NCBI GenBank assembly: GCA_902625475.1
Contig: CACOBR010000003.1
Coordinates: forward strand, 62,001-126,000
Length of the DNA stretch: 64,000 bases
Source of the DNA: an uncultured Alphaproteobacteria bacterium
GTDB taxonomy: Bacteria; Pseudomonadota; Alphaproteobacteria; Rhodobacterales; Rhodobacteraceae
Direction of reading: 5' to 3'
A program made the position numbers and the translations under genes. The notes below the pieces were generated by a model. It worked only from the letters and a program-made list of their open reading frames with translations, made no database searches and was not told the origin of the DNA. Shown one piece after another: positions 9,057 through 17,551 of this stretch (positions are counted from its first letter, which is position 1; each line of letters begins with the position of its first letter).

Positions 9057-10115
9057 ATGATTGTCGATTGTGAGGGTTCTTCAATTGAGTGTGGCCTATG
9101 TCATGGTGAGGAGGCTAGAGAACTTATTAGATATGCGATAAAACAATGGGAAGAAGAAATTTTATCTAAAAAGGGAAATAATCGATCAGCATTTAAAAAT
9201 TATATAAGTGATTTTCTTAATAATACTTCCCTTATAGATTCTATGAAATATCAAACCCCTGATCTTATAGAAGAGATGAAAGGAATTGCAAAAGGAAGTG
9301 GAATTTCTTTTGAAAAAATTGCTGCTTACAATCTTATGGATGAGCAATGGTGGTATGACCTTTCAATAAGAAATACTGAACCTGGATGTAGTCTAATTGG
9401 AATAAAAAAAGGAAAAGCTTCTTTATTGGGACAGAATATGGATTTACCAGCATTTATGGATGGATCACAAATTATTTTAAGAATTTCATCATTACACAAA
9501 CCAAGAAAAATATTACTTACTTCGGCAGGACTAATTGGTTTAACTGGAGTAAACGACCAAGGTATTGCAGTTTGTGTAAATACACTTTTAATGTTGCGTT
9601 CAAATTCTAAAGGTCTGCCAGTTGCAGCAGTATTAAGGTATCTTTTGGAAGAAAAAAAATTAGAAAATGTTAAAAATAAATTAACACACATCAATCATGC
9701 ATCTGGACAACATTATGCATTTGCAAATAAGAATGAATTAAGTGGCTATGAATCTTCAGCTTCTGGAAGCGTAAAAAGTTCAATTGATGGGAGTCAAATT
9801 CTCTTGCATACTAACCACCCCTTGGTTTCCAAGGATATTAATTCAAGAGCTAAAAAAATTATAAAAGAAAATAGAAGAATTAAAAACTCAGAGGAAAGAC
9901 TTGGTTTTTTAAAAAATCAAATAAACAAAAAAATGACTGAAAAAGACATAATTGAATTACTTTCAGATATAAGTACTCCTCTATGTGCAAAACCATCACA
10001 AAAATATAGAGGTCAGACTTTTGGGTCAATTCTCTTTAAACTAAGTGAAAATGTAAAAATATTTTATTGTTTGGGGATGCCTGGAAAAGCCAAGTGGAAA
10101 TCATTAACTTTCTAA
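9057..10115 (+). CDS. C45 / acyl-CoA:6-aminopenicillanate acyltransferase-like Ntn hydrolase
   Basis: A 352-aa protein resembling the peptidase C45 (isopenicillin-N acyltransferase-like) family, N-terminal-nucleophile amidases made as proenzymes that cleave themselves before a Cys. Cys111 in EPGCSLIGI is the probable nucleophile, preceded by the family block IAAYNLMDEQWWYD and followed by LLGQNMDLPAF and LTGVNDQGIAVCVNTL. The substrate cannot be told; bacterial members hydrolyse or transfer amide-linked acyl groups. An ACCAAGG stretch lies about 8 bases before the ATG. It stands alone between a repeat and a minus-strand block. Confidence 0.8.
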   Translation: MIVDCEGSSIECGLCHGEEARELIRYAIKQWEEEILSKKGNNRSAFKNYISDFLNNTSLIDSMKYQTPDLIEEMKGIAKGSGISFEKIAAYNLMDEQWWYDLSIRNTEPGCSLIGIKKGKASLLGQNMDLPAFMDGSQIILRISSLHKPRKILLTSAGLIGLTGVNDQGIAVCVNTLLMLRSNSKGLPVAAVLRYLLEEKKLENVKNKLTHINHASGQHYAFANKNELSGYESSASGSVKSSIDGSQILLHTNHPLVSKDINSRAKKIIKENRRIKNSEERLGFLKNQINKKMTEKDIIELLSDISTPLCAKPSQKYRGQTFGSILFKLSENVKIFYCLGMPGKAKWKSLTF

Positions 10116-10206
10116 TTTTATAAAATTATAGTTTCTATTTATTAATAGGAATTTTATTATTAATGCGTTAAATTTAAAAAAATGTATATTTATAAAATAT
10201 CAAAAC

Positions 10207-11412
10207 TTAATTTAAACTTATTTGCGTAGAAGATAACCTTTCACAGCCTTCATCTGTGACTAGGATAGGTTCTCCAACATATATTTGTATAGGATAATCA
10301 GCTATTTTAAAAACAGGAAAACGCGAAACTAAAAAAAATGTCATGTTTTTTTCAAGTATATGATAGTCAGTTTCTTTAATTCGTAAATCGTCTAACCAAG
10401 TAGGAGGATAGCCAATTCCAATGCCATATCCATGATGTGCTCCAGGAATGTGCAAATCCTTTTCAATTAGCGTTTGATTTATTTTTCGGGCAACATCAGC
10501 GGAAGCAATCCCAGCTTTAATTATTGAACGTGCCTCTTTTTGGGCTGTAAGTAGTCCATCAAATGCTCTTTCAACTTCTTTTGGAGGTTCACCTAACCAC
10601 CAAGTTTGTACGCCAACTGCATGATACCTAAAGCGTGAACTTCCAGGCTCTATTGTAATATGTTCACCTAATTTGATTACCCGGTCAACAGCAGCACCAT
10701 GAGTGTTAGACATTGATCTTGGACCACTTGATATAGGAGGTACTATAGCAGGTACGTGACCTCCAGCGTTAAACATTCCGCTCATTGCAGCTCCTAAAAC
10801 TTCAGTTTCTAGTACCCCAGGTTTAAAAACATTAAGTGCTGCATTGTAGGCTGAATCCAAAACCTTTCCTGCTTCTTTCATATAAACTACCTCTGAGTCA
10901 GTTTTTATTTGTCTAAGATTGGTAACTATTCGAGATGCATCTACTAAAGAGCATTGATCTTTTAAGCTTTTTTCTAGTTCTACATAATATTTAGGTAGTA
11001 AAGCATGGCTTCCTAATTCTATTCCAATTCTATTTTTTTGCTTTAAAGCTTTTAAATCGAAAAGCATCTCAATTGTTAATTCAACTGGACTTTTGTTGGA
11101 GTCGTCTATCCAATTACGCACTTCTTTTACGTAAGGAAGACCTTCTATAAAATTATGATCAGCTGGTCTACATAAAACAGTTATATCTTCTTTATTAACA
11201 TCGATAACAGCAGTTTGATAAACCCAATATCCTAATTGGTCATAGCCAAATAAATAATACATACTTTCCTGATGAAATAGCAATAAGAAGTCAATTTTTT
11301 CTTTAATCATCTGAGAACGGACAGCATCAATGCGATTTTTATATTCACCATTTTTAAATGGCAAAGGCATTCCTATGACAGTTGTCACTTCGTCAGTAGG
11401 ATAATATGACAT
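10207..11412 (-). CDS. Creatinase/M24-fold hydrolase, probably without the metal site
   Basis: The protein has the pita-bread fold of M24 peptidases: a creatinase-like N-terminal domain (residues about 20-160) and a catalytic-like domain with SSGPRSMSNTHGAA and HHGYGIGIGYPPTW. In true aminopeptidases P the segment after the Gly-Asp turn holds two metal-binding Asp; here it reads EHITIEPGSSRFRYHAVG, so those ligands seem replaced, as in creatinase and related non-metal members such as ectoine hydrolase. The substrate is unknown. The start is moved to the ATG at 11412 (MSYYPTDEV) because a CAGGAGAG site lies just upstream; the track start is 8 codons earlier. Confidence 0.75.
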   Translation of the reverse strand: MSYYPTDEVTTVIGMPLPFKNGEYKNRIDAVRSQMIKEKIDFLLLFHQESMYYLFGYDQLGYWVYQTAVIDVNKEDITVLCRPADHNFIEGLPYVKEVRNWIDDSNKSPVELTIEMLFDLKALKQKNRIGIELGSHALLPKYYVELEKSLKDQCSLVDASRIVTNLRQIKTDSEVVYMKEAGKVLDSAYNAALNVFKPGVLETEVLGAAMSGMFNAGGHVPAIVPPISSGPRSMSNTHGAAVDRVIKLGEHITIEPGSSRFRYHAVGVQTWWLGEPPKEVERAFDGLLTAQKEARSIIKAGIASADVARKINQTLIEKDLHIPGAHHGYGIGIGYPPTWLDDLRIKETDYHILEKNMTFFLVSRFPVFKIADYPIQIYVGEPILVTDEGCERLSSTQISLN

Positions 11413-11526
11413 TTTATCTCTCCTGTATGTATACAAACAATTTTATTAGAATTAAATAATAACGTACTGATAATCTCATTGTTCAAATTTTTAAATAATA
11501 AAAGCTAACATTTTTTTACATGAATT

Positions 11527-12942
11527 TCATCTAAGTAATTCACAAAATTGTGATAGGTTTTTAACATCCTTAAAATTTCGCAAAATATCAATAACTTCAG
11601 ATGTCTTTTTCCTACCCAGATAAGGTTCTACAAGTTGACAAAATTTATTTGTAATTTCTTTTGATGACCAAGGATGGTTAGTTCCACCTCTGGCAACTAA
11701 TACTCGATGAGAAAATGAACGTTTATCGGTAGTCCTAATTGTTACTACAGACATTGTTTTTCTTTCATCACTAAAATGACGCCTCTGTGCTTCTTTCTCT
11801 TTATAACTATGAATAATGTCAGCCACGGCATGAGCTTTTGGATCTCTGAGTATCGATTTAGAGTACCATTTTGGTCCTTTGGGTATACCAAGCAACACCA
11901 TGGCCGTTGGCCATTGTAAAGAAAATTCTGCATCAACCATACTTTTGGGTCGGGGATCGTTAAATAGAGTTACTACGTCTTCAAAAGTTCCTACATCAAC
12001 TCGAGCAATATCTGATAACTTTAATTTATTCTGTTTAATTATAATTTCAGTAGCCTCTAGTGCTGAATGAACCCATCGACAAGCTGGATATGGTTTAAAG
12101 CTTAATTCTTCCACTGTCCAACGGGTTCCAAGCTGGTTTGTTAAATATTCAAAATTGCAGCGGTCGGAGCCTGCCATGATCCAAAAACCAGACGGTCCAT
12201 CTAATATATCCCGGCTTCCTTGCCATCCATTCGCTGCTAATATGGCAGCACGTACTCCAGCTTCAGCTGGTAAAGCAGTCATATCTTTTGTTGAAGAAAG
12301 AGGCCTATCTCTCCAGTTCCATTTTCTAGCTGCAGGAAGAGTTGAAAATGTTGCTGCTAGTCCAAAGGCATTTTTTAATTGCTCAAGTGAAAGTTTCATT
12401 AATTTTGATGCCACTATCGCTGAACCAAAACTTTGGTGTACTGCTACGCCCCAGACTTGTTTATGTCTTTTTGGAGTCGGTTGTATAGCTTGAATAATTC
12501 GGTTAGTTACTTCATAACCTGCAACAATTGCCGAAAGAATTTCTTCACCAGATGCACAAACTTTTTCTCCAACAGCAATTGCTGTTGGAATAATTGTTGA
12601 ACCAGGGTGACCCATACCCTTACCATCATTTTCAAATGCATCATCATAGTCTAATGCGTTAGCTTGTATACCATTTTGATATGCTGCCAACGCCATTGAA
12701 GTTTTATATTTTCGCCCCATTACAGTTGATTGGTTTGCTCCCCCTAATTCTTTAACCATTTTTTCACTGGCTATTGCTAAACTAGTATTAGCTCCTCCTA
12801 TAGTACATCCTATATTATCCAATAAAGCTTTTAATGTAGCATTCAAGGCTGATAATGGAACTTTTTCAATAGAAATGTCGTATGCAAAATGGGTAAGAAT
12901 TTCAGTTTGGCTTTTGCTATTTATTACCTCAGGATTTAGCAT
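11527..12942 (-). CDS. MmgE/PrpD family protein
   Basis: A 471-aa cytoplasmic protein of the MmgE/PrpD family, which includes 2-methylcitrate dehydratase and cis-aconitate decarboxylase. Visible family blocks are LKALLDNIGCTIGG, NALDYDDAF, MGHPGSTIIPTAIAVGE, HQSFGSAIVASKL and KPYPACRWVHSALEA. No propionate genes (prpB, prpC) are nearby, so the methylcitrate role is not supported; many family members act on other hydroxy acids. It precedes the creatinase-like gene on the same strand with a gap of about 115 bases, so the two may be expressed together. Confidence 0.85.
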   Translation of the reverse strand: MLNPEVINSKSQTEILTHFAYDISIEKVPLSALNATLKALLDNIGCTIGGANTSLAIASEKMVKELGGANQSTVMGRKYKTSMALAAYQNGIQANALDYDDAFENDGKGMGHPGSTIIPTAIAVGEKVCASGEEILSAIVAGYEVTNRIIQAIQPTPKRHKQVWGVAVHQSFGSAIVASKLMKLSLEQLKNAFGLAATFSTLPAARKWNWRDRPLSSTKDMTALPAEAGVRAAILAANGWQGSRDILDGPSGFWIMAGSDRCNFEYLTNQLGTRWTVEELSFKPYPACRWVHSALEATEIIIKQNKLKLSDIARVDVGTFEDVVTLFNDPRPKSMVDAEFSLQWPTAMVLLGIPKGPKWYSKSILRDPKAHAVADIIHSYKEKEAQRRHFSDERKTMSVVTIRTTDKRSFSHRVLVARGGTNHPWSSKEITNKFCQLVEPYLGRKKTSEVIDILRNFKDVKNLSQFCELLR

Positions 12943-13091
12943 TAATTTATTTCCATTTTTCTAACTATTATTTGAATTTAACTTTTTTAAATTATAATTT
13001 ATAAAATGAACTTTATTGTCAATTCATGATAAAACAAATTAAACTTAATAATAAATTACCTTTACATATTTTTTCTAAAACGATGAGAAAA

Positions 13092-13225
13092 TGGTCGATT
13101 CCCTAGTAGTTATCAAGGGGGACTTTAAGGGGGAGAATTTTGAGTTTTCGTTTTCAATATGACACTTATGACACCCACCCCTAAGACATATCCTTGAGGG
13201 CACCCCCAAAAACCACAAGTAGTTT
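13092..13225 (+). repeat. Dispersed repeat, copy B
   Basis: This copy fills most of the 331-base gap between a minus-strand small gene and the MmgE/PrpD gene. It holds the left flank (TCGATTCCCTAGTAGTTATCAAGGGGG), TTTTGAGTTTTCG, two 9-mer direct repeats (TATGACACT TATGACACC), the core hairpin CACCCCTAAG..CTTGAGGGC, and CACCCCCAAAAACCACA. The right arm is weak. Confidence 0.85.
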
Positions 13226-13273
13226 AGCTGTAATGAGATTTTAACAACTATACTCTTGATATATTTTATAAGT

Positions 13274-13567
13274 TTATTTCTCAATTATGTGCTTTACTAC
13301 CATGTCACCTGACAATCTAAAATCTTCCTCAAAAAGTTGTTTTAATTCTCCAGAAACGCGGCTTTCAGCAAGCTTTTTTGACTTCACCCTTGCTTCTTCA
13401 TTTGGGTAAACTGATATAGCAATTGCACTTGTATCTGTTAGTTTAATAAACATTAACATTTCAGCATCAGGATAAAGTTTTGGACTATCATTCTGATACA
13501 TATTAATAAACTCATCTAGAGATGCTTTATTTTTAAAATTCATTGAAACTACATTTGTGGGTGTCAT
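13274..13567 (-). CDS. Hypothetical small protein
   Basis: A 97-aa protein I do not recognise. It has no signal peptide or membrane helix. Alternating strand-helix-strand character (NVVSMNFKNKASLDEFINMY, then AMLMFIKLTDTSAIAISVYP) resembles a small alpha+beta barrel such as antibiotic-biosynthesis-monooxygenase-like domains, but this is only an impression. It reads on the same strand as the next two genes upstream and is 32 bases downstream of the 73-aa gene. Confidence 0.55.
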   Translation of the reverse strand: MTPTNVVSMNFKNKASLDEFINMYQNDSPKLYPDAEMLMFIKLTDTSAIAISVYPNEEARVKSKKLAESRVSGELKQLFEEDFRLSGDMVVKHIIEK

Positions 13568-13599
13568 ATCTAATCCTTCAAAAAAGAAATAATTTTTAT

Positions 13600-13821
13600 C
13601 TACTTCTCAAATAGAAGCCAAGTATCTTCGTCAAATACACCAAAATCTGTATCGACACTTTCAATAATAGGTTGTTTATATTTTTTCCACAAATTTGAAG
13701 AATTAATTAATTCAATATTATCCATATTGTTTAACTTCTTTTTGGCTTCTAAGGGGGACTTAGCTTTTATTTCTATATCCCCAACTAATTCACTCTTCCA
13801 TGTAATTTTATAATTATCCAT
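13600..13821 (-). CDS. Hypothetical small protein
   Basis: A 73-aa protein of unknown family. The sequence is charged and soluble, opening MDNYKITWKSELVGDIEIKA and closing DTDFGVFDEDTWLLFEK. A start at 13821 is reasonable since an AAACAATAAAGATG context gives a weak ribosome site. It lies between a structured non-coding segment (13.87-14.02 kb) and the 97-aa gene, on the same strand as both neighbours. The small size limits certainty. Confidence 0.45.
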   Translation of the reverse strand: MDNYKITWKSELVGDIEIKAKSPLEAKKKLNNMDNIELINSSNLWKKYKQPIIESVDTDFGVFDEDTWLLFEK

Positions 13822-13870
13822 CTTTATTGTTTCCGTATTATTTGTTTTATTTCTTAATAATTTTATATCT

Positions 13871-14020
13871 TAGAGATATTCCCAGGCTTGACGCTTTTAT
13901 TTTTAAGTAGACTGCGTTTTACTCATACCAATATTGATGGCATTTCAGGATAAATATTGGCTAGAGAGCCTGGGCATTAAGAACGTTATCTCTGACGCCC
14001 TGCAGGGGTAAGTCTACACC
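13871..14020 (+). ncRNA. Candidate structured RNA (6S-like rod?)
   Basis: The gap between two minus-strand genes has nested inverted repeats that no ORF explains. TAGAGATA (13871-13878) pairs with TATCTCTG (13987-13994); CCCAGGCT (13881-13888) pairs perfectly with AGCCTGGG (13967-13974); CCAATATT (13928-13935) pairs with AATATTGG (13953-13960). GTAGACT (13907-13913) could alternatively pair with AGTCTAC (14011-14017). On the plus strand TTGTTT and TATATC are spaced 16 bases apart just before the outer stem, fitting a promoter. A rod with a large unpaired centre recalls 6S RNA, but I cannot confirm family or strand. Confidence 0.4.
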
Positions 14021-14038
14021 ATATTCTTTATTAAATAT

Positions 14039-14788
14039 TTAATCGTCATCTTGATAGTTTTCTGAAAAATGTACTAATGCTTTTTCAAAATCATCAGGAT
14101 GTATTCTAAAACATTGGCCTCCAAAGTTTTGAATTTTATAAGAACCTTTAACAAGGTCTCCATCAGTTGGATTTTGGGGCTCTCCAGTCAAAGCTGTTTC
14201 CCAATAAATGCCATAAAGTTTATTAAAAGTTATTTCTTTTAATATTTGTTTGCCACTTTCTTTTTTACGGCAATACTCATCTAAAGCAAAAACCCAATAA
14301 TCAGAATGCTTTCTGGAGCAGCTAATGTGAGGACTTCCTTTATAATAATTTTTTCCTCCCAAAAAGTAAGCATTCTGAGGTTGTCCATGTCTCCAGTATT
14401 TGGAAAAACCTAATTCAGCCGCTTTCGAAAGAATATCTTTAATCTCAGCTGTAATTTCCCACTTGCGAGCAATGTAAGTCCGACCATTTTGAGTAACTCT
14501 CGTGCCTAGAAACTTTCCATCATTACTCTCAACTTCTTCAAAAGTAGCTTGTCCGATTGGTTCATGCCAACTTTTTATCACATTCAATTCTATTTCGTTT
14601 TCAATATGAAATTTATCTTCATTTTCTTTATCTAAGTTTTCAATAACCCTGCGCTTATTATTTTCTCTAAAATTTTTTAGATATTCTTGTAGACGTAATA
14701 ATAATTCTGGTTCCATTGACAAAAGTTCTTCATCTGAAATTTCAATGCCCATTGGTTCCTCCATTTTATTTAATGAATAAGTAATCAT
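14039..14788 (-). CDS. Hypothetical protein
   Basis: A 249-aa soluble protein that I cannot assign. An excellent ribosome site (AAGGAGATAAAAC) precedes the ATG at 14788, so the start is firm. Residues 14-65 are Glu/Lys-rich and helical (SDEELLSMEPELLLRLQEYL); from about residue 85 the sequence turns globular and aromatic-rich (GRTYIARKWEITAEI; FSKYWRHGQPQNAYFLGG; NFGGQCFRIHPDDFEKAL). No signal peptide, membrane helix or known catalytic motif is evident. It belongs to an accessory minus-strand block bracketed by dispersed repeats. Confidence 0.7.
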   Translation of the reverse strand: MITYSLNKMEEPMGIEISDEELLSMEPELLLRLQEYLKNFRENNKRRVIENLDKENEDKFHIENEIELNVIKSWHEPIGQATFEEVESNDGKFLGTRVTQNGRTYIARKWEITAEIKDILSKAAELGFSKYWRHGQPQNAYFLGGKNYYKGSPHISCSRKHSDYWVFALDEYCRKKESGKQILKEITFNKLYGIYWETALTGEPQNPTDGDLVKGSYKIQNFGGQCFRIHPDDFEKALVHFSENYQDDD

Positions 14789-15040
14789 AGTTTTATCTCC
14801 TTGTAAATAATAAATCTAATATTAATCTTAATATAATCTTGATAATATTTTTAAATGTCAAGGATAATTTTAAGTTATTTTAATATTCGTAAAATAATCG
14901 TGTAATAATAGTAAACTGTTTTAAGTATTTGACGTATCAAAAATATTAAATATATCTACAATCTTGTAAGAAACTGACATCCTTATACTTATGAAAAGTA
15001 TTTAGCACCTTTTGCTTTCTCTTTATCACTTAAAATACAC

Positions 15041-15150
15041 TTAATACCTCTAAAACATATCCTTGAGGGTACCCCAAAAACCATAGCATATTGTTAGCAA
15101 GTACGACTACTCACACATTTTGGGTATGAATATAAAAATCTTTAATCTTC
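15041..15150 (+). repeat. Dispersed repeat, copy C (core and right arm)
   Basis: This copy carries CTAAAACATATCCTTGAGGGTACCCCAAAAACCATAGCAT, GTTAGCAAGTACGACTACTCACACATTTTGGG and the extension AAATCTTTAATCTTC. The left arm with direct repeats is missing. It occupies part of the 369-base gap 14789-15157; the remainder of the gap is AT-rich with no recognisable content. Confidence 0.85.
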
Positions 15151-15157
15151 TTTTGAA

Positions 15158-16183
15158 CTACAGATTTATCTTCATGTTAAGTTTAAGAGTATCTATAATG
15201 TTAAAGATCAGAGACAATTCCTTAAGCAAACTTTTACTATCGTCAATAAAATCCTCTGCTTCATAAATTGATCCTGTTTCAAACAAATCTTTTTCTATAG
15301 GTATCATCATCAATAATTTATTATTATAAAAACAACATTGGATTGATTTTCCACCAAAATTTTCAACAAGTTCCTTCAACCTTTCAATGAATGTAACGGT
15401 CAGTAAGTATCTTGCTTCTACTTGATCATCTGAATAAACTTCAAACATTTTTTCAAAATTTGGATCTTCCAGTTTTACTTTTTTTAATGAAGTTGATTTA
15501 TTTATAAACCAGTTTCCCACGGTCCCAATATCTTTTTTAATAACTGTTTTGCCACTAAAGCTTTTGTTCATCGATAGCTCTACTATTATTCCATCGAAAA
15601 CTGTGTTTAGTGTGGTTGAAGAATTTTCATCTGAGTCATTTGAAAGCTTTGTCTCGAATAAATCAACTTTTATATCTTTATAAGTGCCTGTAATATGATC
15701 CTCAGCAATTTCTGAATCGTGTTTAGGTATCAACTCAGTAGCATAATACTCTTTCACACTCTTCTTTGTCTCGACATGATATTTAAAATCACCAAAGAAG
15801 TTTAGCACATTTGGAAAAATCTCTTTTTTTATATTTTCTTCGTAGGACCATATGGGGGAAAAAACCCAGAAAAAAGGTGCAGCTACACCAATAGAAACTA
15901 AAATTAAAGTAGTGAAGGCAACAATGTCACGATTCAACTCTAAAAAGTTTTTATATAGAAAGTATACAATAAATGATGTAAAAAAAATGTAAAAAAGCCA
16001 AATGATTAAACGTTTTCTGGCTTCTTTTAAAGTTGAAATTCTATTTTCTTCAAACCTTTCTACTTTATCTTTTAAATACTTATTATAGTGATCAGAAAAA
16101 CCTATTTCATAATCTTTTTCCTCTGGAAAAGTATCTCTTATTTTTGAAGATTTAAATAGATCTTTACTTAACAGTTTAAACAT
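15158..16183 (-). CDS. DUF3137 domain membrane protein
   Basis: A 341-aa protein of the DUF3137 family, function unknown. After a charged cytoplasmic N-terminus (about 55 residues) two adjacent membrane helices (LIIWLFYIFFTSFIVYFLY and AFTTLILVSIGVAAPFFWVF) anchor it. The large domain beyond residue 120 holds the family block EDHITGTYKDIKVDLFETKL and GIIVELSMNKSFSGKTVI. DUF3137 proteins are often beside LemA-type proteins, but none is present here. The 3' end abuts repeat copy C, and copy D lies upstream of the start. Confidence 0.75.
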   Translation of the reverse strand: MFKLLSKDLFKSSKIRDTFPEEKDYEIGFSDHYNKYLKDKVERFEENRISTLKEARKRLIIWLFYIFFTSFIVYFLYKNFLELNRDIVAFTTLILVSIGVAAPFFWVFSPIWSYEENIKKEIFPNVLNFFGDFKYHVETKKSVKEYYATELIPKHDSEIAEDHITGTYKDIKVDLFETKLSNDSDENSSTTLNTVFDGIIVELSMNKSFSGKTVIKKDIGTVGNWFINKSTSLKKVKLEDPNFEKMFEVYSDDQVEARYLLTVTFIERLKELVENFGGKSIQCCFYNNKLLMMIPIEKDLFETGSIYEAEDFIDDSKSLLKELSLIFNIIDTLKLNMKINL

Positions 16184-16279
16184 TTTACTTCCTATTCATA
16201 AATTATAAGTCTGGATAACAAAGGTCAAAGTTCTTTCCACTAGGTTGATTAAGAGGTTAACAGACAAGCTAATTTAGTT

Positions 16280-16400
16280 AAACCCCATTCCTAAAACTCA
16301 TAGCCTGTTATTAGCAAGTACTACTGCTCACACATTTTGGGTGGGGAAGGTAAACATCTCTAATCTTCACACATAAGATATTTCATGTAATATTATTCTG
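16280..16400 (+). repeat. Dispersed repeat, copy D (right arm plus promoter-like extension)
   Basis: Only the right half is preserved: CATAGCCTGTTATTAGCAAGTACTACTGCTCACACATTTTGGG, followed by GTAAACATCTCTAATCTTC. The extension continues as a TATTTC-TGTAATATT stretch directly before the ATG at 16401. Nearly the same extension occurs in copy O before the ATG at 41347, so this repeat appears to include sequence acting as promoter or start region for the downstream gene. Confidence 0.8.
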
Positions 16401-17000
16401 ATGAAAAAGTATCTTATACATTTTTTAATTCTTTTTATGCTTTCATTAAACGTTGTTTCTGCATCCGAAAAAGATTATGGAAACCTTACTGAAATTATTC
16501 TTGAAAATGGTTTGAATAATGAGCAGTCAAGGGAAGTTGCTAAAGCATTGAAAGATGACTTAGAGATGATATTTAAAGCTTGGTTAACAGATACTCATTT
16601 CATTTATTATCCTCGATGCTCAAATGATGAGAATAAAGATTGTCGTCAAAATCTTAACTTTAATGTGAATTTTTCTGCTGCCTCTGTCGATTTAGATAAT
16701 GATAATGTTGATGATTTATTGGTAAGGGTTGAGCATGAATATGTTTGCGGTGCAGGTGCTTGTCTTGATGTGGATATACTTTTAGGTGGAGACATCGTTG
16801 GTATAAAAGCAGGTTCTTTTGGCCCGAGAAAAATCTATGTATCTGATAAAACTAAACATGGTTTGAAATATATTTATTATGAAGCTGTTTGTACCCCAAA
16901 ATTTAAGCCAGAGGTTTGTAACTTTTATATGTTAGAACCAACAAGTTCTGAAAAATACTCACAAGCTATCTTAGTAGAAAAAGGAAGAGAAGTTGAGTAA
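16401..17000 (+). CDS. Secreted hypothetical protein
   Basis: A 199-aa protein with a clear signal peptide (residues 1-22, LIHFLILFMLSLNVVSASE). The mature part has VDLDNDNVDDLLV, an Asp/Asn-rich loop like the calcium-binding turns of integrin-alpha/FG-GAP-type repeats, followed by a Cys pair (VCGAGACLDVDILLGG). Four more Cys (YYPRCSNDENKDC; AVCTPKFKPEVCNF) suggest periplasmic disulfides. No enzyme family is recognised. The start region overlaps repeat copy D with a very short leader. The downstream YwqK-like gene starts at most a few bases after, so they are likely co-expressed. Confidence 0.7.
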   Translation: MKKYLIHFLILFMLSLNVVSASEKDYGNLTEIILENGLNNEQSREVAKALKDDLEMIFKAWLTDTHFIYYPRCSNDENKDCRQNLNFNVNFSAASVDLDNDNVDDLLVRVEHEYVCGAGACLDVDILLGGDIVGIKAGSFGPRKIYVSDKTKHGLKYIYYEAVCTPKFKPEVCNFYMLEPTSSEKYSQAILVEKGREVE

Positions 17001-17004
17001 GACT

Positions 17005-17550
17005 ATGAACCAGCTCAAAGATGGTAAAAAACATGGGTATTGGGAAGAGAACGATGAGGATGGTTCTATTACAAGAGCTAATTATATAGATGGAAAACCA
17101 GATGGGCTTGCTGAAATTTTTTATCCTAATGGACAATTAAAAAGCCGATGCTTTTTCAAAAATGGTAAAGTCAACGGTCCAATGGAGGAATATTATAAAG
17201 ATGGAAAATTAAAGAACGAAAGAGTACTTAAAAATAACAAATTTTGTGGTTATTCAAAATCGTATTTACCTGATGGAACTTTATGGCTGTCTAATAATTA
17301 TGAAAATGATGAACTACATGGAATTCAAATTCAATACTTTGAAAGTGGTGGTATCAAGGAAAAAAGTTACATGATTAAAGGAAGTATGGATGGTATTTAT
17401 GAGTGGTACTATGAAAATGGTCAATTATATTTTAGGCATCAGAGGTATAAAGGAAAAAGGCACGGTATATTTGAAAAATATAATGAAGATGGATCAGTTA
17501 TTAAAATTGAGCATTATGAGAATGGAAAGCTTATTAAAGCAATTGTGTGA
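17005..17550 (+). CDS. YwqK/MORN-type repeat protein
   Basis: The protein is built of about seven MORN-like (YwqK-type) repeats of 20-24 residues with the pattern G-x-x-x-G-x-x-x-x-Y-x-x-x-G, for example GKPDGLAEIFYPNGQLKS and NGKVNGPMEEYYKDGKLKN. Such proteins are common in bacteria, annotated as 'antitoxin' from one system, but there is no adjacent toxin here. No signal peptide is seen. The start is uncertain: TTG 16993 follows GGAAGAGAAG closely and would overlap the upstream stop, while ATG 17005 is the first ATG. The Sel1 gene follows after one base. Confidence 0.8.
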   Translation: MNQLKDGKKHGYWEENDEDGSITRANYIDGKPDGLAEIFYPNGQLKSRCFFKNGKVNGPMEEYYKDGKLKNERVLKNNKFCGYSKSYLPDGTLWLSNNYENDELHGIQIQYFESGGIKEKSYMIKGSMDGIYEWYYENGQLYFRHQRYKGKRHGIFEKYNEDGSVIKIEHYENGKLIKAIV

Positions 17551-17551
17551 A

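Noticed and set aside
12155-12493. 112-aa plus-strand ORF opposite MmgE/PrpD
   Set aside because: Antisense shadow of a well-conserved gene; no start context and no recognisable protein.
13075-13284. 69-aa minus-strand ORF in the track
   Set aside because: It reads through repeat copy B; the similar ORF in copy H (25537-25740) shows it is a by-product of repeat sequence, with no ribosome site and no family.
16993-17550. YwqK-like protein as antitoxin of a toxin-antitoxin system
   Set aside because: The name comes from family annotation; neighbours are a secreted protein and a Sel1 protein, with no toxin-like gene adjacent.
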